Origin: Enterococcus canis NBRC 100695
GTDB lineage: Bacteria > Bacillota > Bacilli > Lactobacillales > Enterococcaceae
Length of the DNA: 64,000 bases
Assembly: GCF_001544375.1 (NCBI RefSeq)
Contig: NZ_BCQJ01000006.1
Span: 62,001 to 126,000 of the forward strand
Direction of reading: 5' to 3'
The position numbers and the translations under genes were made by a program. This document shows positions 18,318 to 26,957 of the stretch, piece after piece. The notes under the pieces were generated by a model. That model did no database searches. It was not told where the DNA came from and was given only the letters and a program-made list of their open reading frames with translations. Position 1 is the stretch's first letter; every line of letters begins with the position of its first letter.

Positions 18318-20069
18318 ATGAAATACATTTTAAAACAATTGACCAGCTACTTTAAAGAACACAAGCTGCGCTACACCACCGTCTTTGTCTTTATGGTGAT
18401 TTCCAGTGCTATGTATGTAGCACCCATCTATATTTTACGTTTATTTGTGGATGCGATTATTCAAGATCATTTTTCCATGGCGATTTTGACGCGCTATGTC
18501 TTGCTTTTTGCCGGTGCCATTATTCTAGGCTACCTGACGGAATTTATCTGGACCTTTTTCTTATTCATCGGTTCCTATGATTTGCAAAAACAATTACGGG
18601 AACAACTAATGAGCCATTTTCTCAAAATGGGGGCACCCTTTTATCAGCGATTTCGGACGGGGGATTTAATGACCCGCTCCAGTGATGATGTTCAAGTCAT
18701 GGGCATGACAGTGGGCTACGGTCTGATGGTCTTTCTCAACACCAGCCTTTACCTAAGCTTTATCGTCTTAATGATGGCGGTGACCGTTTCTTGGCAGTTG
18801 ACCTTAGTAGCCCTTTTACCCATGCCGATTTTAGCCTACTACATTTTCAAATGGGGCTCACAGGTGGACAAAGCGTTTACCGAGGCGCAAAATGCGGTCT
18901 CTGAAATGAACAGCGAGGTGCTGGAAATCGTCGATGGGATTCGCGTTGTGCGGGCCTTTGGCTTGGAGGATGAGACTACGCGCCAATTTGAGGCAAAAAC
19001 CACCGAAACAAAGGGGAAAAATGACCAGGTTTCTGAAATCGACTCCCGTTTTGGGCCGTTGATTACCATGATTTTAGCCATCAGTTTTGTCCTAAGCTTT
19101 GGCTTAGGTGCCTTTTTCGTTGCTTCCCAACGCATCACGATTGGGGCCATGGTCTCCTTCCAAGTCTACTTGACGATGGTGGTCTGGCCAATGATTTCAG
19201 CGGGTGATTTGGTAAATGTCATGCAGCAGGGTGCTGCTTCTTGGCGCCGGATCAATGAAGTCCTGCAAACGGGCGACAGCCTGGAGGCTGATGGTACGCT
19301 ACCTTTGACAAGCATTGAGACCGTCACATTTGCTGACTTTTCTTTTCACTATCCACAGGCCGAGCGCGAAGCCTTACAGAACATCAACCTCACCTTAAAC
19401 AAAGGGGAAGTGTTGGGGGTTGTGGGGAAAACCGGTAGTGGCAAAACCACCTTGTTACGGCAGTTTGGCCATCGCTATCCTTATTCTGCACAAGCACCAT
19501 TGATCAATGATCAGTCACTTCTTCAGTATCAAACAGCGCAAGTTCGGCAAAAATTTGCCGAAGTTCCGCAGGAGCATACCCTATTTTCCCGGACAATCCG
19601 TGAGAATCTGCTTTTTGGGGATGCTAAGGCTACGGATGACGCCTTGTGGCAAAGCTTGGAAATGGCTCGTTTTGCGGAAGACGTACGCCGCATGCCAGCT
19701 GGCTTGGAAACCCTCGTTGGTGAAAAGGGTGTTTCTCTTTCTGGTGGCCAAAAGCAGCGTCTTTCCTTAGCCAGAGCTTTTCTGCGTAATAGCGAGATCT
19801 TGCTGCTAGACGATGCACTGTCGGCGGTGGACGCCAAAACCGAGCAGGAAATCATCGCCAACCTCAAGCAATTGACCGAACACACCGCCTTGATCGTGAC
19901 CCACCGCTTATCCGCCATCACTGAGGCCGATCAAATCATCGTTTTAGAAGACGGTCAGGTGATCCAGCGGGGGACTCATCAGGAGCTAATTCAAGTCCCT
20001 GGCTGGTACCAAGAACAATACCATCATCAACAGATAAAGGAGGATGTCCTTGATGTTCTCAACGATTAA
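18318..20069 (+). CDS. Heterodimeric ABC multidrug exporter, subunit 1 (EfrC/BmrC-like)
   Basis: This is a half-transporter of 583 residues: six membrane segments (about 20-300), then a nucleotide-binding domain with Walker A GKTGSGKTT, signature LSGGQKQR, Walker B ILLLDDALSAVD and H-loop VTHRLS. The catalytic Glu after Walker B is Asp (LLLDD), the mark of the degenerate-site partner in heterodimeric exporters such as TM287/288, BmrCD or LmrCD. The start at 18318 has GAGGAG upstream. A frame extension to 18219 runs through the attenuator and is rejected. Its 3' end overlaps the next gene by 17 bp. Expected role: efflux of drugs or other amphiphiles. Confidence 0.92.
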   Translation: MKYILKQLTSYFKEHKLRYTTVFVFMVISSAMYVAPIYILRLFVDAIIQDHFSMAILTRYVLLFAGAIILGYLTEFIWTFFLFIGSYDLQKQLREQLMSHFLKMGAPFYQRFRTGDLMTRSSDDVQVMGMTVGYGLMVFLNTSLYLSFIVLMMAVTVSWQLTLVALLPMPILAYYIFKWGSQVDKAFTEAQNAVSEMNSEVLEIVDGIRVVRAFGLEDETTRQFEAKTTETKGKNDQVSEIDSRFGPLITMILAISFVLSFGLGAFFVASQRITIGAMVSFQVYLTMVVWPMISAGDLVNVMQQGAASWRRINEVLQTGDSLEADGTLPLTSIETVTFADFSFHYPQAEREALQNINLTLNKGEVLGVVGKTGSGKTTLLRQFGHRYPYSAQAPLINDQSLLQYQTAQVRQKFAEVPQEHTLFSRTIRENLLFGDAKATDDALWQSLEMARFAEDVRRMPAGLETLVGEKGVSLSGGQKQRLSLARAFLRNSEILLLDDALSAVDAKTEQEIIANLKQLTEHTALIVTHRLSAITEADQIIVLEDGQVIQRGTHQELIQVPGWYQEQYHHQQIKEDVLDVLND

Positions 20070-21801
20070 ACGTTTATTAACGTATTTACGTTATTATAAA
20101 AAAATCTTTCTACTAGGAGCCGTTCTGCTCGTTCTAGCCGCAGGGTTTGAGCTATACTCCCCCATGGTGGCAAAACAGCTGATTGACCGAGTCATGACGC
20201 CGGCCGTCAGTAGTGGCGAGCTGAATACACTGCTACTAGTCCAGCTCTTAGCCCTTTACCTCTTACTAAACTTGATTGGCTCACTCTTCCGCTATATCAG
20301 CCTATTGAACCTGCGGAAGATGTCCAACAGCATCGTGAAAAAGATGCGGGATCAACTATTTCAGCATATGCACATGTTACCTGTCTCATTTTTTGACAGT
20401 CTGCCTTCTGGCAAGATTGTCGCTCGGATCACCAATGACACTGAAGTCTTACGCTCTAATTTTTATGTGAGTGTTATCAGCAATCTCTTAAGCAACCTGA
20501 TTCAAATCGTCGGTGCCTTCATTGCCATCTTTTTCTTAAACACGACCTTAGGCTTGGTCATGCTTTTACTGATTCCAATCTTAGGGCTGTGGCAACATTT
20601 TTACACCAAGTATGCCTCTGTCTATAACTTAGCGATGCGGGAATATATTTCGCAAATCAGTGGACAACTAAATGAGTTTGTTCAAGGAATGCCCATCATT
20701 CAAGCCTTTCAGCGGGAAGATCAGCTCCTGCAGGAATTCAGCGAGACTGTCAAAAAGTGGTTTAAGATGGGGCGGAAGTATTTACTATTAGACTCCGCTA
20801 TTGCTTGGGGCCTAGGTAATCTCTTACGAAACTCGACGATTCTACTGTTATTAACGACTTTATCATGGTTCTTTTTAGACGGACGACTGGCCATTTCTGC
20901 CGGACTGCTTTATGCCTTTATCGACTATATCAATCGGCTTTATGACCCAATTGACGGTCTGGTGCAAACCATTACCAACGTGCAGCAATCCTTAGCCGCG
21001 GGTAAGCGAATCTTTGATTTTGCTGATGAACCGATTGAATCACAGCAAAGTGCGCCTTTAACCGTGGCGGCCGGAAATGTCCGCTTTCAGCATATTTCCT
21101 TCGGCTATACACCGGAGCAGCGAGTTTTGCATGACATTGACTTTCAAGTACCCGCTGGCGAAACCTTAGCCTTGGTGGGGCATACTGGTTCTGGCAAATC
21201 CAGCATTTTGAATCTGCTCTTCCGTTACTATGACCCACAAGAAGGACAAATCATCATTGATGACCAGGTGATTGAAGCCGTTGATCGGCGCAGCCTACGA
21301 AAATCAATGGCGATTGTCATGCAGGACCCTTATTTGTTTACTGGTACGATTGCCAGTAATGTCGGCATGAACGATCCGCAAATCACCGAAGAAATGATTG
21401 TGACGGCTTTGGAACAAGTGGGAGCGGGCTATCTACTGACCCGTTATCCTAAAGGAATCCATCATCCGGTGGTAGAAAAAGGCCGTGAATTTTCCAGTGG
21501 TGAACGGCAGCTCATTAGCTTTGCCCGCGCGTTGGTCTTCAATCCTAAAATCTTGATTTTGGATGAAGCCACGAGTCATGTTGATACTGAAACTGAAACC
21601 ATCATTCAAAAAGCCATGCAAGTCTTGCAAGAAGGTCGGACCACCTTTATGATTGCCCATCGCCTTTCCACGATTCAAAAAGCCGACCAAATTCTCGTAT
21701 TAGATCAAGGACGCATCGTGGAACGCGGCAATCATCACTCGCTTTTACAAATGGAAGGAATCTATCATCAAATGTATCAAATGCAGTCCGAGCAACTGTA
21801 A
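20053..21801 (+). CDS. Heterodimeric ABC multidrug exporter, subunit 2 (EfrD/BmrD-like)
   Basis: This is the second half-transporter, 582 residues: six membrane segments and a nucleotide-binding domain with Walker A GHTGSGKSS, Walker B ILILDEATSHVD (catalytic Glu present) and H-loop IAHRLST. Its signature is SSGER rather than LSGGQ, complementing the Asp change in subunit 1, so one composite ATP site is degenerate and one canonical. I prefer the ATG at 20053, nine bases after GGAGG, because the ATG at 20044 abuts the ribosome binding site. Coupling to subunit 1 by overlap supports a heterodimer. Confidence 0.92.
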   Translation: MFSTIKRLLTYLRYYKKIFLLGAVLLVLAAGFELYSPMVAKQLIDRVMTPAVSSGELNTLLLVQLLALYLLLNLIGSLFRYISLLNLRKMSNSIVKKMRDQLFQHMHMLPVSFFDSLPSGKIVARITNDTEVLRSNFYVSVISNLLSNLIQIVGAFIAIFFLNTTLGLVMLLLIPILGLWQHFYTKYASVYNLAMREYISQISGQLNEFVQGMPIIQAFQREDQLLQEFSETVKKWFKMGRKYLLLDSAIAWGLGNLLRNSTILLLLTTLSWFFLDGRLAISAGLLYAFIDYINRLYDPIDGLVQTITNVQQSLAAGKRIFDFADEPIESQQSAPLTVAAGNVRFQHISFGYTPEQRVLHDIDFQVPAGETLALVGHTGSGKSSILNLLFRYYDPQEGQIIIDDQVIEAVDRRSLRKSMAIVMQDPYLFTGTIASNVGMNDPQITEEMIVTALEQVGAGYLLTRYPKGIHHPVVEKGREFSSGERQLISFARALVFNPKILILDEATSHVDTETETIIQKAMQVLQEGRTTFMIAHRLSTIQKADQILVLDQGRIVERGNHHSLLQMEGIYHQMYQMQSEQL

Positions 21802-21824
21802 ACTTTCAGAAGGAGGACCTCCCT

Positions 21825-22097
21825 TTGCGTGAGTATTATCGCCAATTACGCCAGCCCCTGATTTTTATGGAAGGATTTCTATTTACTGTGTTATTCATTC
21901 TCTTTTTAGGTCGGCACCTCTATATTGCCGTCGTGGGAATTGTCCTATTTTTATTACTAGGGTTACTTTTGACCCCTCTTTTTCAATGGCTCACTACACA
22001 AAAATTTCCCGCAGGCAAAATAGACCACGACTTGCGGGAAAATATGTTTTTGATTTTGGTGACACCCTTGAACCTGTTGCTGCTTTTGTTGCTATGA
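21825..22097 (+). CDS. Small membrane protein after the ABC exporter
   Basis: The frame of 90 residues starts at TTG (21825) six bases after AGGAGGACC. It has two long hydrophobic segments (about 15-55) and a third at the C terminus ending in seven leucines. I do not recognise it. The spacing of 23 bp from the exporter and the strong ribosome binding site suggest it belongs to that operon. Confidence 0.6.
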   Translation: MREYYRQLRQPLIFMEGFLFTVLFILFLGRHLYIAVVGIVLFLLLGLLLTPLFQWLTTQKFPAGKIDHDLRENMFLILVTPLNLLLLLLL

Positions 22098-22168
22098 CAG
22101 AGAGTCAAAACAGCTTTTTTTCAGCATTTTCGGTATCATAAAGATACAACTATAAGGAGGCGCAATTC

Positions 22169-22873
22169 ATGAAGTATACATTAACTGAAAACACGGTCTT
22201 TCCCCTAGTGGAAGTCGCTTTGCAAAAAGGGGAAGAGATCCAGTTAGAACCTGGTGCTATGGTCTATCATAATGGCGAAGTCGAATTGGAAGGACGCATG
22301 AACAGCAATGGTCAAAGCGGCATCGGCGGTGCTTTACGGGCCTTAGGGCGTTCCTTGAGCAGTGGTGAAAGCTTCTTTATCTCCACCGCAAAAGGCCTGA
22401 CAGATACCGCAAAAATCGCTTTGGCTCCTAGTACGCCTGGTGCCATCAAGGAATTAAATGTAGGCGCGGAACAATGGCGACTCAACACAGGCGCTTTTCT
22501 CGCTTGTGATCCTTCTGTTCGTTACAATATGGAACGCCAAAAACTTAGTGGCGCCTTCTTTGGCGGAACCGGCGGACTGTTCGTGATGCAAACTACCGGC
22601 AGCGGCACCCTCTTAGTCAATAGCTATGGCGATCTATTAGAATTAACCGTTGGTGACAAAGAAATGGTGATTGACAACCAGCATGTAGTGGCTTGGTCGA
22701 CTTCCTTGGATTATCATATCGAAGTTGCCTCTGGTACCTTTGGCTTTAAAACTGGTGAAGGTTTAGTCAACCGTTTTTCAGGCAATGGTAAAGTTTGGAT
22801 TCAGACTCGGAATGTACAAGCCTTGGCTGGGGTGATCGACCCTTTTATCACTAAGAGCAGCAGCTCCGACTAA
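22169..22873 (+). CDS. AIM24 family protein
   Basis: This protein of 234 residues is rich in Gly and beta strands, with repeated segments such as LEPGAMVYHNGEVELEG and GTGGLFVMQTTGSGTLLVNSYGD typical of the AIM24/TIGR00266 beta-sandwich family. There is no signal peptide or membrane helix. The bacterial function is unknown. The name comes from a mitochondrial relative. ATG follows AAGGAGG. A TATCAT -10 candidate lies about 30 bp upstream and a strong terminator follows. Confidence 0.85.
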   Translation: MKYTLTENTVFPLVEVALQKGEEIQLEPGAMVYHNGEVELEGRMNSNGQSGIGGALRALGRSLSSGESFFISTAKGLTDTAKIALAPSTPGAIKELNVGAEQWRLNTGAFLACDPSVRYNMERQKLSGAFFGGTGGLFVMQTTGSGTLLVNSYGDLLELTVGDKEMVIDNQHVVAWSTSLDYHIEVASGTFGFKTGEGLVNRFSGNGKVWIQTRNVQALAGVIDPFITKSSSSD

Positions 22874-22877
22874 ATCA

Positions 22878-22919
22878 AACAGCGCAAGACCGCCGTTAAG
22901 GGTCTTGCGCTGTTTTTTT
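22878..22919 (+). terminator. Terminator of the AIM24 gene
   Basis: AACAGCGCAAGACC/GGTCTTGCGCTGTT, a 14-bp perfect stem, then a T run. Confidence 0.93.
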
Positions 22920-22935
22920 AGGTACTTTTAAGCCG

Positions 22936-24957
22936 TTATTTCGTCAAGCGCCGTAGAGAAACCAACGGCACATCATTGACGGTATTTAAGGAGTAAGACT
23001 CCAATAGATTGACATTTTGGCGGTAACGACTCGCTTGGAGCGGCGTGATCCGCGCATCCACTTCATATTCGTCAATCAGCTTCCGTTCCAAGTAATAGCC
23101 TCGCAATACTTCTTTCGTGTAATCTTGGTCCTGTTGGGCAAACAGAGCTTGCACAAACAGGCCATTATTGATTTGTTCATCCATCGCTTTCCGGTCTTCC
23201 AGTAGAAAATCGATGATCATGGGATCATAAACATCCCGTAAGTTTTCATAACTTTGTAAAACGACTTGGGTGTTGCGATGAAACAAGGTGGCAATCTCTT
23301 GATAGGTAGAATCCTTATCTACTTGCGGCCGCTTCTTTTCAAAGATCCGCTTTGGATGTAGCACCAGTCCTAAGAGCCGGCGCACAAAGACAATCCAAAA
23401 GCCGATGATGGATAAGAGTTGCTTGGTAATGGACCGTTCAAACCGCTGGATGATTCGTTGATAGATTTGATAGCCTACGTCAGAAATCGCCCCGCTTTCG
23501 TAAGCTTTATCCAGACCATCGCGTTCAATGGCTACCATCAACAGTTGCAATTCTTGGACTTCTTTGCGGCCGGAGATGGTTAAACGCTCCGAATAGACCT
23601 CTCGAATCCGGTCACGATAATTCTCAGCCACCGACTCTGCCGAAAGGCGATTCGTTTCATCAGCCTCCCGTTGTAAGGTGACGGCCACTTCCTCTAAAAT
23701 ATGAATTTCTTCTATCTGCAAAGGCTCCGGCTCTTCCGCTTCACTTAGTAAAGGCAAGACAATGATCCCAACGAGGAGTGTCCCTAAAATGACGCCTGCG
23801 GTAATAAACAACAGCAAGGAACGACCCACAAAGGTTTCTCCATGCAAAGTCAAAGGCAGAATAAAGACGGTTGCCAAACTGACTGTTCCTTTAACACCCC
23901 CGAAGGTTAACAGTAAAATCTCACGTAAATTGCCAATGCGATGATTTTTAAAGAAATAATACAAAATCACCGCTAGGAAGCGGACGGCAAATAAAACGGC
24001 GGTGACAATCAAAATCACCAGCAATAGCCAACCATTGGAGTATTCCGTGCTTTCCCAAATTGGTTGAAAAACTTGTGAGATTTCGATGCCTAAAAATAAA
24101 AAGACCAGGGCATTCAAGGTAAAGGTCACGGTATCCCACGTCGTCGTGGAAACAGTCGCTAGTTGGGCGTCAAAAAGCGTCGTTTTCTTGATTTGCGCCG
24201 CCTGCATGACGCCTGCTAGAACAGCTGCGATGATCCCCGAGACATGAAACAGCTCTGCTAATAAATACGCCATAAAGGGCAGCAATAGTTCCAATAATAA
24301 ATAGCCGGTGACATCTCGAGCTGAGGCTTTTTCAATCCAAGAGACCACCTTCCGTTTCACCAGTACCAAGAGCCAGCCCACTAGGCCGCCACCAATACTG
24401 GAAATCACCAGTGTGCCCGCTGCATTTGACCAAGAGAAAGCGCCCGTAGTCAAGGCGGCTAGCGCAAATTGAAAGGCCGTGACACCTGATGCATCATTTA
24501 ACAGCCCTTCTCCCTCTAAAATATGGGTCACGTGTTTAGGTAAACGAATCCGGCTAGACAAGGAGCCCACCGCAACTGCGTCGGTGGGTCCCAAGGCTGC
24601 ACCAAAAGCGTAATAAGCTGCCAGCGGTAAGCCCGGTAGCAGCCACCGCAAAACACTCCCCACTGCAAATAGCGTCAAGAAGACACCAATAAAGGCTAAA
24701 AATAAAATCACGGAAAAGTGCTTTAAAATCGAGCGAACATCGGCTTTTTCCCCTTCACGGAACAGCAGCGGCGCAATAATCATGACCAAAAAAATCTCTG
24801 GTTCAAAGGTAATCTGGGCCCCAATACTGGTGAGCCCCATCAAGACCCCCAAAAGGATTTGAATCAGTGGCAAAGGAATTGCTGGCATCAAGCGATTAAA
24901 CACATTTGATAAAGTAATCGCTAAGGTAAATAAGATAAGCAGCAGGACGATGGACAT
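22936..24957 (-). CDS. Na+/H+ antiporter, CPA1 (NhaP/NHE-like) family
   Basis: This sodium/proton exchanger of 673 residues has about 12 membrane segments in its first 410 residues and a cytoplasmic C-terminal regulatory tail of about 260 residues. Family ion-binding motifs are present: GAALGPTDAVAV and EGEGLLNDASG, the latter with the Asn-Asp pair of electroneutral CPA1 exchangers. The ATG abuts the stop of the preceding 91-residue gene. The likely role is pH and sodium homeostasis. Confidence 0.92.
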   Translation of the reverse strand: MSIVLLLILFTLAITLSNVFNRLMPAIPLPLIQILLGVLMGLTSIGAQITFEPEIFLVMIIAPLLFREGEKADVRSILKHFSVILFLAFIGVFLTLFAVGSVLRWLLPGLPLAAYYAFGAALGPTDAVAVGSLSSRIRLPKHVTHILEGEGLLNDASGVTAFQFALAALTTGAFSWSNAAGTLVISSIGGGLVGWLLVLVKRKVVSWIEKASARDVTGYLLLELLLPFMAYLLAELFHVSGIIAAVLAGVMQAAQIKKTTLFDAQLATVSTTTWDTVTFTLNALVFLFLGIEISQVFQPIWESTEYSNGWLLLVILIVTAVLFAVRFLAVILYYFFKNHRIGNLREILLLTFGGVKGTVSLATVFILPLTLHGETFVGRSLLLFITAGVILGTLLVGIIVLPLLSEAEEPEPLQIEEIHILEEVAVTLQREADETNRLSAESVAENYRDRIREVYSERLTISGRKEVQELQLLMVAIERDGLDKAYESGAISDVGYQIYQRIIQRFERSITKQLLSIIGFWIVFVRRLLGLVLHPKRIFEKKRPQVDKDSTYQEIATLFHRNTQVVLQSYENLRDVYDPMIIDFLLEDRKAMDEQINNGLFVQALFAQQDQDYTKEVLRGYYLERKLIDEYEVDARITPLQASRYRQNVNLLESYSLNTVNDVPLVSLRRLTK

Positions 24958-25233
24958 CTAATCCCCCCGATCAATATGAGACAGCATTTGGAAAAACTGT
25001 TCCTTTTTTTGTAAAATACGTGCTTCAATCTGACGCATTTGCTTTTCATCAGCCCCAAAGCTTAATTGAGCTCGTTTCGCTTCTAAGCGTAACAGCTCTT
25101 GTTTTAAACGTTCCGAGCGGAAACTCAGCCAACGATCTTGTTGAACCTTTTGTAATAAGCGGCGCCGGGTCTCTGGATCCATTTGATCATAGCGTGCCCG
25201 TAGCGCCTTTAATTTTTCTTCAAAGTCAGTCAT
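24958..25233 (-). CDS. Small charged, helical protein upstream of the antiporter
   Basis: These 91 residues are almost all predicted helix with heptad-like leucines (LRARYDQMDPETRRRLLQKV; RLKQELLRLEAKRAQL), suggesting a coiled coil. GGAGGAAG precedes the ATG. Its stop is directly followed by the antiporter ATG, so the two are cotranslated and it may be a regulatory partner. I recognise no family. Confidence 0.65.
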   Translation of the reverse strand: MTDFEEKLKALRARYDQMDPETRRRLLQKVQQDRWLSFRSERLKQELLRLEAKRAQLSFGADEKQMRQIEARILQKKEQFFQMLSHIDRGD

Positions 25234-25324
25234 TTTTCTTCCTCCATGATGATCTCCACAGATGATAGACCTTTCCTAGCGATTATGCAACCCAAATAAC
25301 GGAACTAGCGGGCTGTTTTCTATG

Positions 25325-25358
25325 ATAAAAAGACTGTAACGCCGTACGTTACAGTCTT
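25325..25358 (-). terminator. Terminator of the GlsB-like gene
   Basis: AAGACTGTAACG/CGTTACAGTCTT, 12 bp perfect with a 5-nt loop, then TTTTTATC on the minus strand. Confidence 0.88.
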
Positions 25359-25362
25359 AAAA

Positions 25363-25611
25363 CTAGCGACCCCGTCCAGCAAAGAAGGAGAACACCGCGA
25401 TACAGATTACTGCGCCTAGCAGTGAATTAATAATAGCAAAACCACCAATGACGGGTCCGATAGTTGGTAAAAGCGCTGTTCCAACCCAACTACCTAGAAA
25501 GCCAACAATAATATTGCCGACGATTCCGCCAGGTACATTTCGTCCCACAATGGCGCCCGCAATCGCTCCTAAAACGCCCCCAACAATCAGTGACCAAATA
25601 AAACTAAGCAT
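25363..25611 (-). CDS. GlsB/YeaQ/YmgE family stress membrane protein
   Basis: This is a protein of 82 residues, glycine-rich and almost entirely membrane-embedded, with the family pattern GAIAGAIVGRN...GIVGNIIVGFLGSWVG. Such proteins accompany general stress and Asp23/Gls24 systems in enterococci, but no gls24 gene lies here. I start it at 25611 because the ATG at 25617 abuts the AGGAGG site. The upstream GTG frame reads through it. Confidence 0.85.
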   Translation of the reverse strand: MLSFIWSLIVGGVLGAIAGAIVGRNVPGGIVGNIIVGFLGSWVGTALLPTIGPVIGGFAIINSLLGAVICIAVFSFFAGRGR

Positions 25612-25714
25612 CTTCATTCCTCCTCTCACTTATAAGGGTACCTCCTCACAAAAAAACTGACAAATAATATGATTTTTTGACCAAAAACAATCCTGATTCT
25701 ACTAGGGATTTTGG

Positions 25715-25742
25715 TTGTACTTCTGATGAACCGTGATACAAT
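25715..25742 (+). promoter_or_regulatory. Promoter of the Nudix-HTH gene
   Basis: TTGTAC (25715-25720), 16 bp, TACAAT (25737-25742). Confidence 0.6.
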
Positions 25743-25796
25743 ATAGTAAAAGTTACTTATATTATTATTATGAAGCAACGAGAAAGGATGAATCAA

Positions 25797-26624
25797 ATGC
25801 CATCATTTGCTTCAAAAACGGCTGAAAAACATTACTATGAACGCGAAGCCTCCGAAAAGGAGTTTTTAGAGTGGTATGCCCAACAGGAATTACCGGTCTA
25901 TGAAAAACCTTCATTAACGGTGGATATCGTCATCATGTGCTATAACAAAGAAGAGGACCAGTTAAAAACACTGCTGATCAAACGAAAGACCCACCCTTTC
26001 CGTAACTCATGGGCCTTACCTGGCGGTTTTGTCCATTCAGACGAATCCACTGGCTTAAGCGTAATCCGTGAAACCAAAGAGGAGACGGGCGTGACCATCT
26101 CCAGTCGCAATATTGAGCAGCTGCATACCTTCAGTACCCCTAATCGCGATCCCCGCGGCTGGGTGGTAACTGTCAGTTATCTCTCTTTTATTGGTGAAGA
26201 ATCCTTGCGGGCTGGTGATGACGCCAAAGAAGTCCGTTGGTTCAACATGGAGCGTCATGGTGAGCAACTAAAGCTAACCAACGATGAGGTCACCATCCAA
26301 CTTAATCTCAACACTAGCGAATCAACCGGTCCTGATACCTTGGCTTTTGACCATAGCGAGATCATCGTCAAAGCCTTCAACCGGGTTACCAATAAAATGG
26401 AACATGAGCCAAAAGTCCTGCAAGTTTTAGGAGCTGATTTTACCATCACTGAAGCCCGCAAAGTCTTTGCCAAGTTCTCTGGTGTGGATTATCGTTCCAT
26501 TGACCACTCTAATTTCAAAAAAGCGATGCTGCAATACTTTGAAGAAATCGGCGAGCGACCAGTCGGAATTGGCCGGCCTTCTAAAATCTATCGTTTGAAG
26601 GAATCCGTGGGCGAAGAAATGTAA
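25797..26624 (+). CDS. Nudix hydrolase with C-terminal winged helix (NrtR-like)
   Basis: This protein of 275 residues has a Nudix domain (about 40-170) carrying the complete Nudix box, GFVHSDE then seven residues then RETKEETGV. A C-terminal winged-helix region follows, with GRPSKIYRL near the end. This architecture is that of NrtR, a regulator of NAD metabolism sensing ADP-ribose. Many true NrtR proteins have lost the catalytic box, so the intact box here leaves room for ADP-ribose pyrophosphatase activity. I chose the third in-frame ATG (25797), eight bases after AAAGG. The first two are badly placed. No NAD genes adjoin. Confidence 0.85.
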   Translation: MPSFASKTAEKHYYEREASEKEFLEWYAQQELPVYEKPSLTVDIVIMCYNKEEDQLKTLLIKRKTHPFRNSWALPGGFVHSDESTGLSVIRETKEETGVTISSRNIEQLHTFSTPNRDPRGWVVTVSYLSFIGEESLRAGDDAKEVRWFNMERHGEQLKLTNDEVTIQLNLNTSESTGPDTLAFDHSEIIVKAFNRVTNKMEHEPKVLQVLGADFTITEARKVFAKFSGVDYRSIDHSNFKKAMLQYFEEIGERPVGIGRPSKIYRLKESVGEEM

Positions 26625-26662
26625 CCAGAGCTCCCACTGCCACACGCACTAAAAAACTTAAA

Positions 26663-26699
26663 AAGTTCCGACCTATAACGAAGGTTGGAACTTTTTTTT
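26663..26699 (+). terminator. Terminator of the Nudix-HTH gene
   Basis: AAGTTCCGACC/GGTTGGAACTT with one G-T pair, then eight T. Confidence 0.88.
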
Positions 26700-26719
26700 G
26701 CGAAGTAAAGTGCAAATTT

Positions 26720-26748
26720 TTGCCAAAAAAATGGATAAGGTATATGCT
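26720..26748 (+). promoter_or_regulatory. tRNA promoter
   Basis: TTGCCA (26720-26725), 17 bp, TATGCT (26743-26748), 12 bp before the tRNA 5' end. Confidence 0.6.
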
Positions 26749-26760
26749 ATTTATCGTCAA

Positions 26761-26834
26761 CGGGATGTGGCTCAGCTTGGTAGAGCGCTTGCTTCGGGAG
26801 TAAGAGGTCGCAGGTTCAAATCCTGTCATCCCGA
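26761..26834 (+). tRNA. tRNA-Pro (anticodon CGG)
   Basis: This is a full cloverleaf of 74 nt: acceptor CGGGATG/CATCCCG, D-arm GCTC/GAGC, anticodon stem CTTGC/GTAAG with loop TTCGGGA (anticodon CGG at 26795-26797, G37), T-arm GCAGG-TTCAAAT-CCTGT and discriminator A. CCA is not encoded. It reads CCG codons. It stands alone, between terminators. Confidence 0.95.
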
Positions 26835-26927
26835 TTTTAAAAAAATATCCGTCAAGGTGTCTGTCTTTTTTTCAATAGGCAAACAAATAGAGTTAATCTT
26901 ATAAAACTATTTCGTAAAACGTCAAAA

Positions 26928-26957
26928 GTGGCTCCAGCAACTGGAGCCACTTTTTTT
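26928..26957. terminator. Bidirectional terminator between tRNA and kinase gene
   Basis: GTGGCTCCAG/CTGGAGCCAC with a 3-nt loop, seven T on the plus strand and TTTT on the minus strand. The kinase stop codon overlaps its T tract. Confidence 0.88.

Noticed and set aside
26698-26904. Open frame of 68 residues containing VAQLGRALASGVRGRRFKSC
   Set aside because: It is the translation of the tRNA-Pro gene, a familiar spurious annotation.
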